Origin: CAVXHV01 sp963761445
GTDB taxonomy: Bacteria > Planctomycetota > Planctomycetia > Isosphaerales > Isosphaeraceae
NCBI GenBank assembly: GCA_963761445.1
Contig: CAVXHV010000004.1
Coordinates: 4,278,001 to 4,342,000, forward strand
Reading direction: 5' to 3'
Length of the DNA: 64,000 nt
The position numbers and the translations under genes were made by a program. The notes under the pieces are model-generated. The model had not been told where the DNA came from. It did no database searches and was given only the letters and a program-made list of their open reading frames with translations. Shown piece by piece: positions 10,140-18,099 of the stretch. The stretch's first letter is position 1. Each line of letters begins with the position of its first letter.

Positions 10140-11867
10140 AGCGACTGGGATCGGTCTGGCTTGTCTTCGGCCTTTGCGTGGCGCTGGCGGCGTGGGCGAT
10201 GGCCCGCCTGGGAGGCATGGCACTCGAGCTCGAGCGCGCGGAGGCGAAGGCAACGCGGCAGGCGGCGCTTGAAGAGAACCTGCAACTGGCGCTCTGGAGA
10301 ATGGACTCGGCGCTGGCACCGCTCATGGCCGAGGAGAGCGCTCGACCGTACTTCACGTACAGCCCGCTCTACCCGGCCGAGCGTGCTTTTACCAGGATGT
10401 TTGCCGAGATCGATCGCGGCGACGTGCTCATGCCGTCGCCGCTCTTGACGTTCACCTCGCCGCAGATCCGGCTTCATTTCCAGTACGGACCGGACGGTCG
10501 TCTGAGCTCGCCGCAGGTTCCGGCGGGCAACATGCGCGATCTAGCCGAGAATCGTTATCTATCGCCGGAGCTAGTCGAAGGAGCGACACGCCGGCTCGCG
10601 GAACTGGACAAGCTGATCAACCGCCAGGAGCTCGCGGCCGCGCTTCGGGTCGATGACCCAAACTCGCAAGCGATGGCTGTGACCACGCTGGCAGAGCTGC
10701 AAAAGAATCCGTCACGCAGCTCGAGTGAATTTATCATGCGATCGCGGAACTCGAAGGTGGCGCAGAGCCAGGCGCCGGCGGAGGCGCTGCCGCTGGCGAC
10801 GCGAACGGCGCTGAGCCAGGGGCCGCTTCAGGGAATCTGGATCGGACCGACGCTCTTGCTGGCGCGGCGCGCTGCGCGTTTCGGAAGGGATCTTTCTTCA
10901 AGGGTGCTGGCTCGACTGGGACGTGATTCGTGCGGACCTCATGGAGCAGGCGGTCGACCTTCTGCCTCGCGCGCGGCTGGAACGGGTGCCCGACCAAGCA
11001 GCGAGCTCGCCGACCAGGATGCTCGCATCGCTGCCGGTGCGACTCGAGCCTGGGTCGGCGCCGGATGAACCCGACGCGCGGTGGTCGCCGGTGCGGCTTT
11101 CTCTTTTGATCGCGTGGGCGTGCCTGGGGCTTTCCGCAGTAGCCGTGGCGGTGGTGCTTCAGAGTGCACTGGCCCTGAGCGACCGACGGGGGACGTTTGT
11201 CTCGGCAGTCACGCACGAGCTGCGCACGCCGCTGACCACGTTTCGGCTCTACACCGAGATGCTGGACGAGGGAATGGTCACGGGCGCGGAATCTCAGCAC
11301 GCCTATCTGAAAACGATTCGCGCCGAAGCTGACCGGCTAGGACACCTGGTGGAGAACGTACTGGCCTTCGCCAGGCTCGAGCGCGGCCGGGCCGCGAGAG
11401 GCCACGAGGTCGTCACGCCCCAGGAGCTGTTCGACCGGCTGGTGCCTCGCCTGGCACTTCGAGCCGAGCAGGCCGGCATGAAGCTTGAGGCGAGAGCGGC
11501 GGAGTCTCTGCCGAGCGTGCGGGTCGACGTATCGGTCGTCGATCAAATTCTCACGAACCTGGTGGATAATGCGATCAAGTATGCGGGCGCCGCTGCTGAT
11601 CCGCGGATCCATCTCGATGTGCAAGCGTCGGGACGATGGCTGGCGCTCTCCGTACGGGACCATGGGCTCGGGCTGCGGCAGAACGTGATCCGGCGGCTGT
11701 TCCGGCCGTTTTCGAAGTCGGCGACCGATGCCGCGCAGTCGGCGCCGGGGGTCGGGCTGGGGCTAGCGCTATCGCGCCGGCTGGCCCGCGCGCTGGGGGG
11801 CGACTTGCGGCTCCAGGAGAACAGCCCGTCGGGAGCGACATTCACAGTGACGATTCCGTTTGCGTGA
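10136..11867 (+). CDS. Membrane sensor histidine kinase (one frame break)
   Basis: Two membrane segments (about residues 6-24, and a second just before the kinase core) enclose a sensor region of roughly 300 residues. The frame shifts near 10870 by one extra base; the second frame reads VSEGIFLQGCWLDWD leading into the open frame at 10923. The kinase core has the H-box VTHELRTPLTTF, N-box LVDNAIKYAG, G1 RDHGLGL and G2 GVGLGLALS, all intact. It presumably phosphorylates the response regulator encoded just upstream, whose stop it overlaps. The extracytoplasmic ligand is unknown. As written in this sequence the gene is split, so either the frame break is an error or the kinase is inactive. Confidence 0.82.
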
Positions 11868-11966
11868 TGTGCGGCGCTGGAAAGTCTGCATGTGCTCCAC
11901 GCTCAAGCGTCGGTATGATGGGATTGCGGTTTTTCGAATCACGCCAAGGAAGAGTGAGGACCCTGT

Positions 11967-12365
11967 ATGTCGATCGTCCAGCGAATGCGCACCGAGCTGA
12001 CCGCCGCCATGAAGGCGCGGGACGCGGTCAAGACCAAATTCCTGCGGTACTGGATCGCGCAGTTGACCTTAGGCAGTGGTGCCGAGATGGCGGAGCCTGA
12101 CGCGATCAAGAAGATGCGCAGCGTGCAGAAGGAAGCCAAATCGGGTGTGACCACGTGGTCGGCTGAAGAGCTGGCGATGATCAAAGACTGGGTGCCGCCG
12201 ACTCTTTCGATCGAGCAGATCAAGGAGGCGGTTGCGCCGTTTGCCGAGCAGATCAAGGCTGCGCCCAAGGAGGGGATGGCGATGGGAATTGCCATGAAGG
12301 CGCTGGCGGGGCAGGCGGTTGAGAGTGACGAGGTGAAGGGGGTGGTGGAAGGGATACGGGGGTGA
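11967..12365 (+). CDS. yqeY: GatB/YqeY domain protein
   Basis: A 132-residue protein starting MSIVQRMRTELTAAMKARD, the standard YqeY opening, with the helical KEAKSGVTTWSAEELAMIKDW region and a C-terminal GIAMKALAGQAVESDEVKG matching the family's GKVMG..KG pattern loosely. YqeY proteins resemble the tRNA-binding tail domain of the GatB amidotransferase subunit; their exact role is unclear. The length is slightly short for the family (about 145-150 residues). It is monocistronic between the kinase gene and a minus-strand toxin-antitoxin pair. Confidence 0.8.
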   Translation: MSIVQRMRTELTAAMKARDAVKTKFLRYWIAQLTLGSGAEMAEPDAIKKMRSVQKEAKSGVTTWSAEELAMIKDWVPPTLSIEQIKEAVAPFAEQIKAAPKEGMAMGIAMKALAGQAVESDEVKGVVEGIRG

Positions 12366-12392
12366 GGCCGCGCCGAGTACTCGCTCTGCGTT

Positions 12393-12779
12393 CTACCATA
12401 GGCGATTGATTCCGTATTGGTCGAGGGTCGTATCGGCGCTGACAATCGAAATGCCTTCTACGTGAGACTGGGCGACGAGGAGGCGGTCGAATGGATCTCC
12501 ATGATGAGTCGGGAGGCTCGCCTGCACGTCGGCGTATTCAACGGTGATGGGCAACACGAGGACGCGGAGGTCGGCCATCGCTTTTTCCATCCAGGGGCGG
12601 AACGGCTGGGACAGTGCCAGCTTCTTCAACCCCGACTTGATGGCGATCTCCCAGATCGACCCCGCGCTCAGCAGCAGGTCGTTGCCGGGGTCTTGCAAGG
12701 CGGCGACTGCTGTGGGACTGAGCTTCGCAGGCTGATCGACGGCCCAGATCAACGTGTGCGAGTCGAGCAGCAGCCTCAC
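12393..12779 (-). CDS. vapC: PIN-domain toxin (VapC family)
   Basis: A 128-residue PIN ribonuclease. The first acidic residue is in LLLDSHTLIWAV, the next conserved acidic site is in SIWEIAIKSG, and the C-terminal pair is in HHGDPFDRLLVAQ; all expected metal-binding acids are present. It starts at GTG, overlapping the antitoxin stop as GTGA. It forms a complete type II toxin-antitoxin module with the upstream gene, in contrast to the truncated PIN stubs at 42.0 and 42.5 kb. Confidence 0.88.
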   Translation of the reverse strand: MRLLLDSHTLIWAVDQPAKLSPTAVAALQDPGNDLLLSAGSIWEIAIKSGLKKLALSQPFRPWMEKAMADLRVLVLPITVEYADVQASLPTHHGDPFDRLLVAQSHVEGISIVSADTTLDQYGINRLW

Positions 12780-13009
12780 TCCATATACTCCTTGAACTCA
12801 TCGAGCGGAGCGTCAAAGTCGGGCGCCATGTAAAGCACCGTGCCCTTGAGCGTGCCCAGCTTCCGCGGCGTGCGCATCGCGGGAGCGGCTGCGACTAGCC
12901 GCGCCACTGGTAGGTCGTTCTCCGTGATCACGACCTCGTCCCCGGGAGCGAGCCGGTGAATCAATTCTGCCAGTTTGTTTTGGGCATCCTGAATCGAGAC
13001 AGTTTGCAT
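12776..13009 (-). CDS. Antitoxin, Phd/YefM family
   Basis: The start at 13009 (MQTVSIQDAQNKLAEL) is chosen because it begins the typical Phd/YefM DNA-binding fold; the longer frame up to 13066 adds a basic, non-conserved leader. The N-terminal half has the family pattern AQNKLAELIH and DEVVITENDLPVARLV. The C-terminal half (FDAPLDEFKEYME) is acidic and suits toxin neutralisation. It precedes and overlaps its toxin gene. Such antitoxins normally repress their own promoter together with the toxin. Confidence 0.85.
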   Translation of the reverse strand: MQTVSIQDAQNKLAELIHRLAPGDEVVITENDLPVARLVAAAPAMRTPRKLGTLKGTVLYMAPDFDAPLDEFKEYME

Positions 13010-13162
13010 GATTCGAAGTCCTGAACTCGGAACGCGCCGCGCTCGATGGGTGTATTTATTGTACACGCGTAATCGGTTACTGGTCAGTGGTCACTCGGGC
13101 TTGCCACACGTAACATACAACATCGGGCAGGCCGTGGTGCTTGTGGTCAGAAGGAACCCGCG

Positions 13163-14098
13163 ATGAAGACACCTGGAGCGAGATTGCGCGAAGCCTGGTC
13201 GGCCGGTCCGATCATGATTCCGGGGGCGTTCAATGCGCTGGTGGCCAAGCAGGCCGAGCGGCTCGGCTTTGCGGCGGTTTATTTATCGGGTGGGGCGCTT
13301 TCGGCGGGCTGGGCGGGGCTGCCCGACGTGGGCTTGCTCACCCAGACCGAGTTTGCGGAGCAGGCGGCCGTGCTGGCGCGCGCGACTTCATTGCCGGTCT
13401 TGTGCGACGCGGATACCGGCTTCGGCGAGGCGCTCGAACGTCGAGCGCACGGTTCGGCTCTACGAAGAAGCCGGGGTGGCCGGGCTGCATCTGGAAGACC
13501 AGAATCTGCCCAAGCGGTGCGGACATCTCACGGGGAAATCACTGATCGATCCGGCAACCATGTGCGCGAAGATCCGGGCGGCAGCCAGCGCGCGGCGCGA
13601 CCGAGACTTCGTGATCGTCGCCAGGACCGACGCCGTGAGCGTGGAGGGCTTTGACGCGGCCGTGAAGCGATCACATGAATACCTCGCCGCCGGCGCGGAC
13701 ATGATCTTTCCCGAGGCCCTCGAATCGGCCGAACAGTTTGCACGCTTTGCACAGGCGGTGAAGGCACCGCTGCTGGCGAACATGACCGAGTTCGGCCGCA
13801 GCCCGCTCATTCCGTTCGATCAGCTTGCCGCGATGGGCTACACGGCTGTGATCTTTCCGCTCTCGGCGCTGCGGGCTGCCATGAAGGCCGCAAACGAGGT
13901 GCTTGCCACCCTGCGCGCGCCCAAGGCACCCAGCGTGCCGTGATCGACCGCATGCAAACGCGAGCCGAGCTGTATGATCTGATCGGATATCACGAGTGGG
14001 AAGCCCGCGACGCGGCTTATTTCAGCGGGACATCCGCCGCGCCGGAGCATGCTCGGGCCGGCACTCTCCCAAATGAAAGCTCCCATGAGCGAAAGTGA
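13163..14098 (+). CDS. Isocitrate lyase/PEP mutase family (methylisocitrate lyase-like), two compensating frame breaks
   Basis: The protein starts MKTPGARLREAW and has the barrel motifs YLSGGALSAGWAGLPD, LCDADTGFGEAL, HLEDQNLPKRCGHLTGK and VARTDA. KRCGH is the active-site Cys motif of PrpB-type lyases. One extra G near 13435 and one missing G near 13925 throw the middle third into another frame. After the second correction the protein continues IDRMQTRAELYDLIGYHEW to a stop at 14096-14098, giving a normal length of about 311 residues. Without that correction the family's conserved C-terminus is lost. It probably cleaves 2-methylisocitrate or a related 2-hydroxy acid. No other propionate genes are adjacent, so substrate choice is uncertain. 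Confidence 0.8.
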
Positions 14099-14954
14099 GC
14101 TAACGGCTGGCAATGCTTCGAGCACAGGATCGCCGTTCCTCGTGCTTTTCATCGGCGACGTGGTGGGAGGCCCCGGGCGGAAGATCGTGGGTCAGGCGCT
14201 GCCCCGAATCATACCGCGATGGGGCATCGGCCTGGTTGTCTGCAACGCGGAGAACGCGGCCGGCGGCTCGGGCCTGACCATGGAATGCCACGAGGAACTT
14301 GCCGAGGCCGGGGTGGATGTCATGACGATGGGTGACCACATCTACCGCAGGGACGAGATCTTCCAGGTATTCGACCGGACCGGGACCGTGCTTCGCCCGG
14401 CGAATTACCCGAACGAAGCACCCGGGCCGGAGCTGGCGCTTGTCACCGCCGGCGACGGCACCAAGGTTGCCGTTTTCAGCCTGATCGGCCGCACGTTCAT
14501 GAAGCCGGTCGACTGCCCGTTTCGTGCCGCGGACCGCCTGATCGAGCAGCTCGGCGGGGCAGCGCGAGTGATCATCGTCGACGTGCACGCCGAAGCGACC
14601 AGCGAGAAGCAGCTTCTGGGGAGGTACCTGGACGGCAGGGTCTCGGCTGTGCTGGGAACGCACACGCACGTCGCGACGGCAGACGAGCAGATCCTCAAAC
14701 AGGGGACGGCATATCAAACCGATGTGGGGATGACCGGGCCGCATGACTCGATCCTGGGCCGGCGATACGATCGCGTCTTGTCGGCGACGCTCTCGCATGT
14801 GCCGGCTCACTTTGACGTGGCCAGTGGTGATCCGCGATTGAATGGGGCGCTTGTCGGCATCGATCGGGCGAGCGGGAAGGCAACTTCGATCAAGAGGGTG
14901 AGCCTGAATCAGGAAGATGTCGGGAAGTTGATGATTGGAGGAGGGGACGGTTGA
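14085..14954 (+). CDS. ymdB: YmdB-family metallophosphoesterase (TIGR00282-like)
   Basis: About 289 residues. The metal-binding motifs are GDVVGGPGR, NAENAAGGSG, DHIYRRDE, VDVHAEATSEK and GTHTHVATAD, followed by YQTDVGMTGP, all diagnostic of the YmdB family of cyclic-nucleotide phosphodiesterases. The family usually has GNH where this protein has GDH. Starts at 14049, 14073 and 14085 are possible; 14085 (MSESELTAG) is the most economical. Any of them overlaps the restored C-terminus of the upstream lyase, so the two genes may be translationally coupled. Confidence 0.85.
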   Translation: MSESELTAGNASSTGSPFLVLFIGDVVGGPGRKIVGQALPRIIPRWGIGLVVCNAENAAGGSGLTMECHEELAEAGVDVMTMGDHIYRRDEIFQVFDRTGTVLRPANYPNEAPGPELALVTAGDGTKVAVFSLIGRTFMKPVDCPFRAADRLIEQLGGAARVIIVDVHAEATSEKQLLGRYLDGRVSAVLGTHTHVATADEQILKQGTAYQTDVGMTGPHDSILGRRYDRVLSATLSHVPAHFDVASGDPRLNGALVGIDRASGKATSIKRVSLNQEDVGKLMIGGGDG

Positions 14955-14991
14955 GTTTTCTTGGGGGGTGGGGTTAGCAGTAGGAGTGGGA

Positions 14992-16029
14992 TCAGGAGCA
15001 AGACTGATTCGACGCCATTGACTTCAGGCGTTCGAGGCGCTTCAGGCCGCGGGCGAGGCCTTTGGAGACGGCTTGCGGGTCTTCGAAGCGGCGGTGCTCG
15101 AGGTAGTGCCAGCGAAGCCAGCGCTCGCCGATCAAGAGATCGGCCGATTTTTCGAAGACGCTCACGAGCGGGACCTCCGCGGGCTTGAGAGGGCGGACGT
15201 GGTCGTACGCCTCGTGCGCCCTGATGCGAGCGGCGGGGTCGCCGCCGGCCCATTCACCGATCAAGCGCGCGATGTCTCCGGCGACGCAGTCCACGTCCAT
15301 GGCGCCGAAGTCGATGATGCCGGTCAGCCGATCCTGGTCGAAGAGGAAATGATCGGCGCGGGCGTCGCGCAGGCAGGGCTGGAGATCGAGAACCAACTGC
15401 GATGCCTGGTCGAGCAGCTCATAAACGGCGGGTGCGGCGGAACGAGCCAGCGCGAGCCACTTCGCGGCAGCGACAGCTTCCCCGGGGGATGCCGCCTGGT
15501 TTGCGACCGCGGTTTCGATCGTGTCGAAACCACCGGCGATGAGATGAGTGACCGTTTCGCGGCGGTGGGTGAGGCCGCGCGAGACTCCCACACTGGCTTC
15601 AGACGCCAGGGCCACGTGCAAGCTAGCCAGTCCGCTGAATGCGGCCGCGACGCGCGGCAGTGCAGGGGGACGGGCCGAGTCGGCCGCACCGGGAAGCCAG
15701 GGCGTGAGCTCCCAGAGTCGTCCCTGGAATTCCTGAACCGAGCGATCGCTGCTGTCGCGAAATGGGACAGGCGTCAAGCCGGTCGCGGCGGTGAGGAAAA
15801 GCCAGCGATGGATTCGCTCCAGTTGCGACCGAGCAGGCCAGCCGGGAGGCCAGGCACGTAGGACGACCCGGCCGGCTGTGGCGCTGAAGCGCCAGAACTG
15901 CGCCCCGCTGAATCCACCGGCACCGCCCAGGGACTCGAGCGCGCCCAGCGGTTGGAGGCTTCCCGGGTATCTCGCCAGCAGTTCGTTCAGCTCGGGGAAG
16001 GCCAATCTGGTCGTTTCCACAGGCGTCAC
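14992..16029 (-). CDS. Phosphotransferase, aminoglycoside-phosphotransferase (APH) fold
   Basis: A 345-residue kinase-like protein with a GTG start preceded by GGAGAG. The N-lobe holds GGAGGFSGAQFWRF and VLRAWPPG. The catalytic segment is CLRDARADHFLFDQD followed by GIIDFGAMDVD, equivalent to the HxDxxxxN and DFG-like motifs of APH kinases. The usual catalytic His-Gly-Asp is replaced by RDARAD, so the substrate or activity may differ from classical APH enzymes. It is the last gene of a three-gene minus-strand operon after the acyltransferase (10-base gap). Role in small-molecule or lipid phosphorylation is inference. Confidence 0.75.
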   Translation of the reverse strand: MTPVETTRLAFPELNELLARYPGSLQPLGALESLGGAGGFSGAQFWRFSATAGRVVLRAWPPGWPARSQLERIHRWLFLTAATGLTPVPFRDSSDRSVQEFQGRLWELTPWLPGAADSARPPALPRVAAAFSGLASLHVALASEASVGVSRGLTHRRETVTHLIAGGFDTIETAVANQAASPGEAVAAAKWLALARSAAPAVYELLDQASQLVLDLQPCLRDARADHFLFDQDRLTGIIDFGAMDVDCVAGDIARLIGEWAGGDPAARIRAHEAYDHVRPLKPAEVPLVSVFEKSADLLIGERWLRWHYLEHRRFEDPQAVSKGLARGLKRLERLKSMASNQSCS

Positions 16030-16039
16030 GGCTCTCCGC

Positions 16040-16855
16040 TTATTCGTCCTGGGCGAAAGCCTGCGCCTGGAGGGCCAGGAGGGCGGCCTTGAACCGGTTG
16101 TTCACCTCGGTCTGGGCGGCCTTATCAGCCGGGCGGGCGGCCGGGATGTCGGAGAGGTCGATCGGCTCACCGAAGAGGACGCGGGCATTCGAAGGGGTGA
16201 CCAGCGACTTGACGATGCTGTTGGTTTCCGGCGTGCCGCAGAGGAACGCCGGTATCACCGGTACTCCGGAATGCAATGCGAGGTAGGCCGTGCCGGGCTT
16301 CATCTCATCGATTCGCCTGCCGGACTCAGGCACGATATGGCCCTCGGGAAAGATCGGCAGCACGCGGCCCTCCTTGAGTGCGCGAAGCGCGGCGCGGGTG
16401 GCGGCGAAATCATGGCCGTCCCGGTTGACGGGAATGCAACGCACGAGCCGGCACCAGGGATTGAGCGCAGGGTATTCGTAGTATTCACGGGCAACCATGA
16501 ACCCGAGTATACGGTCACAGGCCGCCTGAAGCAGCACATGATCGATGCCGCAGGTGTGGTTGGAGATCAAGATCGCGGGTCCGTGCTGCGGAAGGGGCGC
16601 GCGGCGGTCGATTTGCAGGCGATGCCAGAGGACGCAGTACGACCAGTAGATGAACTCACAAATCTTCAAAAAGCCATGGATCTCGGGCCTGGGCTGCCCG
16701 CTCGGGCGGTGCGTGAAGACCTGGGGAAGGAACAGCAGGCCCACTGTCAGGAAGATCAATACGCCGATGCTCATGAACAATCCAGGGGCGGCTCGAGATG
16801 GCTCGACCCGGCTAGCGTGTCGAGGGTTTTTTTCTCGCGGTCTCCATCGCATCAT
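16040..16855 (-). CDS. 1-acyl-glycerol-3-phosphate acyltransferase-like protein (PlsC family)
   Basis: A 271-residue protein with an N-terminal membrane segment (about 28-47, SIGVLIFLTVGLLFLPQV). The acyltransferase motifs are NHTCGIDH (motif I, HX4D), FPEGH (motif III) and VPVIPAFLCG (motif IV). It would transfer an acyl chain to lysophosphatidate or a related acceptor at the inner membrane. It lies 69 bases after an acyl carrier protein gene, which may supply the acyl donor, and just before an APH-like kinase. This suggests a dedicated lipid-modifying operon rather than the housekeeping plsC. Confidence 0.82.
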   Translation of the reverse strand: MMRWRPREKNPRHASRVEPSRAAPGLFMSIGVLIFLTVGLLFLPQVFTHRPSGQPRPEIHGFLKICEFIYWSYCVLWHRLQIDRRAPLPQHGPAILISNHTCGIDHVLLQAACDRILGFMVAREYYEYPALNPWCRLVRCIPVNRDGHDFAATRAALRALKEGRVLPIFPEGHIVPESGRRIDEMKPGTAYLALHSGVPVIPAFLCGTPETNSIVKSLVTPSNARVLFGEPIDLSDIPAARPADKAAQTEVNNRFKAALLALQAQAFAQDE

Positions 16856-16924
16856 CTCGGAGACGGCAGCGTCAAGGCGGTGCTTCTTCGGGAGGACGAG
16901 CGCCGGGAACGGCGCGGGGCGAGT

Positions 16925-17206
16925 TCAAGCCGCGTGGCGCAGGAGCTTGGCGAGGCTGGAGGCCAGATCGGCGACGGTCTGCAATTCTGTAATCTCGTCG
17001 GGATCGATCTCCACGTGGAATTGATCCTGAAGGTTCAGGATCACCGCGACCAGGTCGAGAGAATCGAGTGCCAGCTCTTCGAGGAGACGAGAATCGGGGC
17101 GGATCGTCGCGGATTTCGCCTTGGGGGAGACGCTGCGAATCGACTCGGCGATCGCCGTCAAGAGATCGGGGCGAAGTGAGCCGGCGGTGTTGATCGTCGT
17201 TCTCAT
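16925..17206 (-). CDS. Acyl carrier protein
   Basis: The start at 17206 (MRTTINTAG) gives a 93-residue protein; the longer frame to 17386 adds a non-conserved leader. The 4'-phosphopantetheine attachment Ser is in LALDSLDLVAV (family DSL motif), preceded by RPDSRLLEEL and followed by FHVEIDPDEI. The acidic helical composition is typical. As it is paired with a PlsC-type acyltransferase, it is probably a specialised carrier rather than the fatty-acid-synthesis AcpP. Confidence 0.88.
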   Translation of the reverse strand: MRTTINTAGSLRPDLLTAIAESIRSVSPKAKSATIRPDSRLLEELALDSLDLVAVILNLQDQFHVEIDPDEITELQTVADLASSLAKLLRHAA

Positions 17207-17692
17207 GGTATCGTACGCCTCGATTGGAGAGAAAGCCGGAGATCGAGCTGCCGCGCTAAGTCGGTGCGACAAAACGCTTTCGGTCTGATAGCGCATTCGA
17301 CGAACGGGAGTCGTGGCCGATCCGGTCATGACCGCCGCGCCGAGCGCGAACCGGGATGAGCCCGGCGCGTCTCGCGGAAATATCATCGAACCCGCGGGCG
17401 TTGCACTTGACCTTGATTGGGCAAGACGAAGCGGAATGGAAGTTCGGCGAGTGGATGGGGATGGGTTCGGTCAGCTTGCGCGGACGCGAGAGTTGCAACG
17501 AAAAGTGGGGTTATACGTTGCGGCCAGCGAGGGAATTCATCTATAATCCGACGGCACAGTGAGGCGAGGTCGTTTCCCGTGAAGTCTTTGGGACGAAGGG
17601 CCCAGACGAATGTATTCATCTGGGATTCAATTCTTGAGACGCCTTCCCTCCCCTCGTTTCGTGAATCTCATCTAAGGATAAGGAGTGCAACC
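17207..17692. other. Intergenic region between divergent genes
   Basis: About 486 bases between the start of the acyl carrier protein gene and the small lipoprotein gene. Both promoters should lie here, but I could not identify a reliable -35/-10 pair. The short open frames present have no protein-like features. Confidence 0.5.
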
Positions 17693-17857
17693 GTGACGGT
17701 GAAGTTTGGAATCAAGTTCGGCGCGATGCTTTCCAGCCTCGTGCTGTCAGTCGTGTGCTTTGCTGGCTGCAATTCAGACGACACCGCGCCGGCTACCGGC
17801 GCCGCCGCCAAGCCTGCCGACAAGCCTGCCGACAAGCCTGCGGATAAGGCGAAGTAA
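17693..17857 (+). CDS. Small lipoprotein with Lys-Pro-Ala-Asp repeats
   Basis: A 54-residue protein starting at GTG 9-10 bases after a clear AAGGAG ribosome site, which decides the start against the longer open frame from 17417. It has a lipoprotein signal (SLVLSVVCFAGC, lipobox Cys near residue 26) and a mature part of under 30 residues that ends with three copies of KPAD. It is probably exported and lipidated at the envelope. Similar tiny lipoproteins are easily missed; no family is recognised. A strong terminator follows about 100 bases downstream. Confidence 0.7.
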   Translation: MTVKFGIKFGAMLSSLVLSVVCFAGCNSDDTAPATGAAAKPADKPADKPADKAK

Positions 17858-17961
17858 GACCGCGGGGCTAGACCACGCGAATTGGCGGCGGAGCGTCTGT
17901 CTGCGGTGCGCCCGATCGCGCGAACCTCGCCCATCGGAGCGAATCGCCGCGATTTGATCGC

Positions 17962-18002
17962 GGCCGCTTCCTCTCAATCAGGAGGGAGCGGCCTTCTTTT
18001 TT
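17962..18002 (+). terminator. Rho-independent terminator
   Basis: Twelve-base arms at 17962-17973 and 17982-17993 pair with one G-T wobble around an 8-base loop and are followed by a T-rich tract to 18002. It probably ends the small lipoprotein transcript. Confidence 0.85.
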
Positions 18003-18099
18003 GTCCAGAAAGTCCAATCTGCCGGCAATGCAGCCGGCATTACTATCATGGGAGGGACGGGACGAGTCGAGGTAGAGCACGCGGGACAGGAGTGAATGC

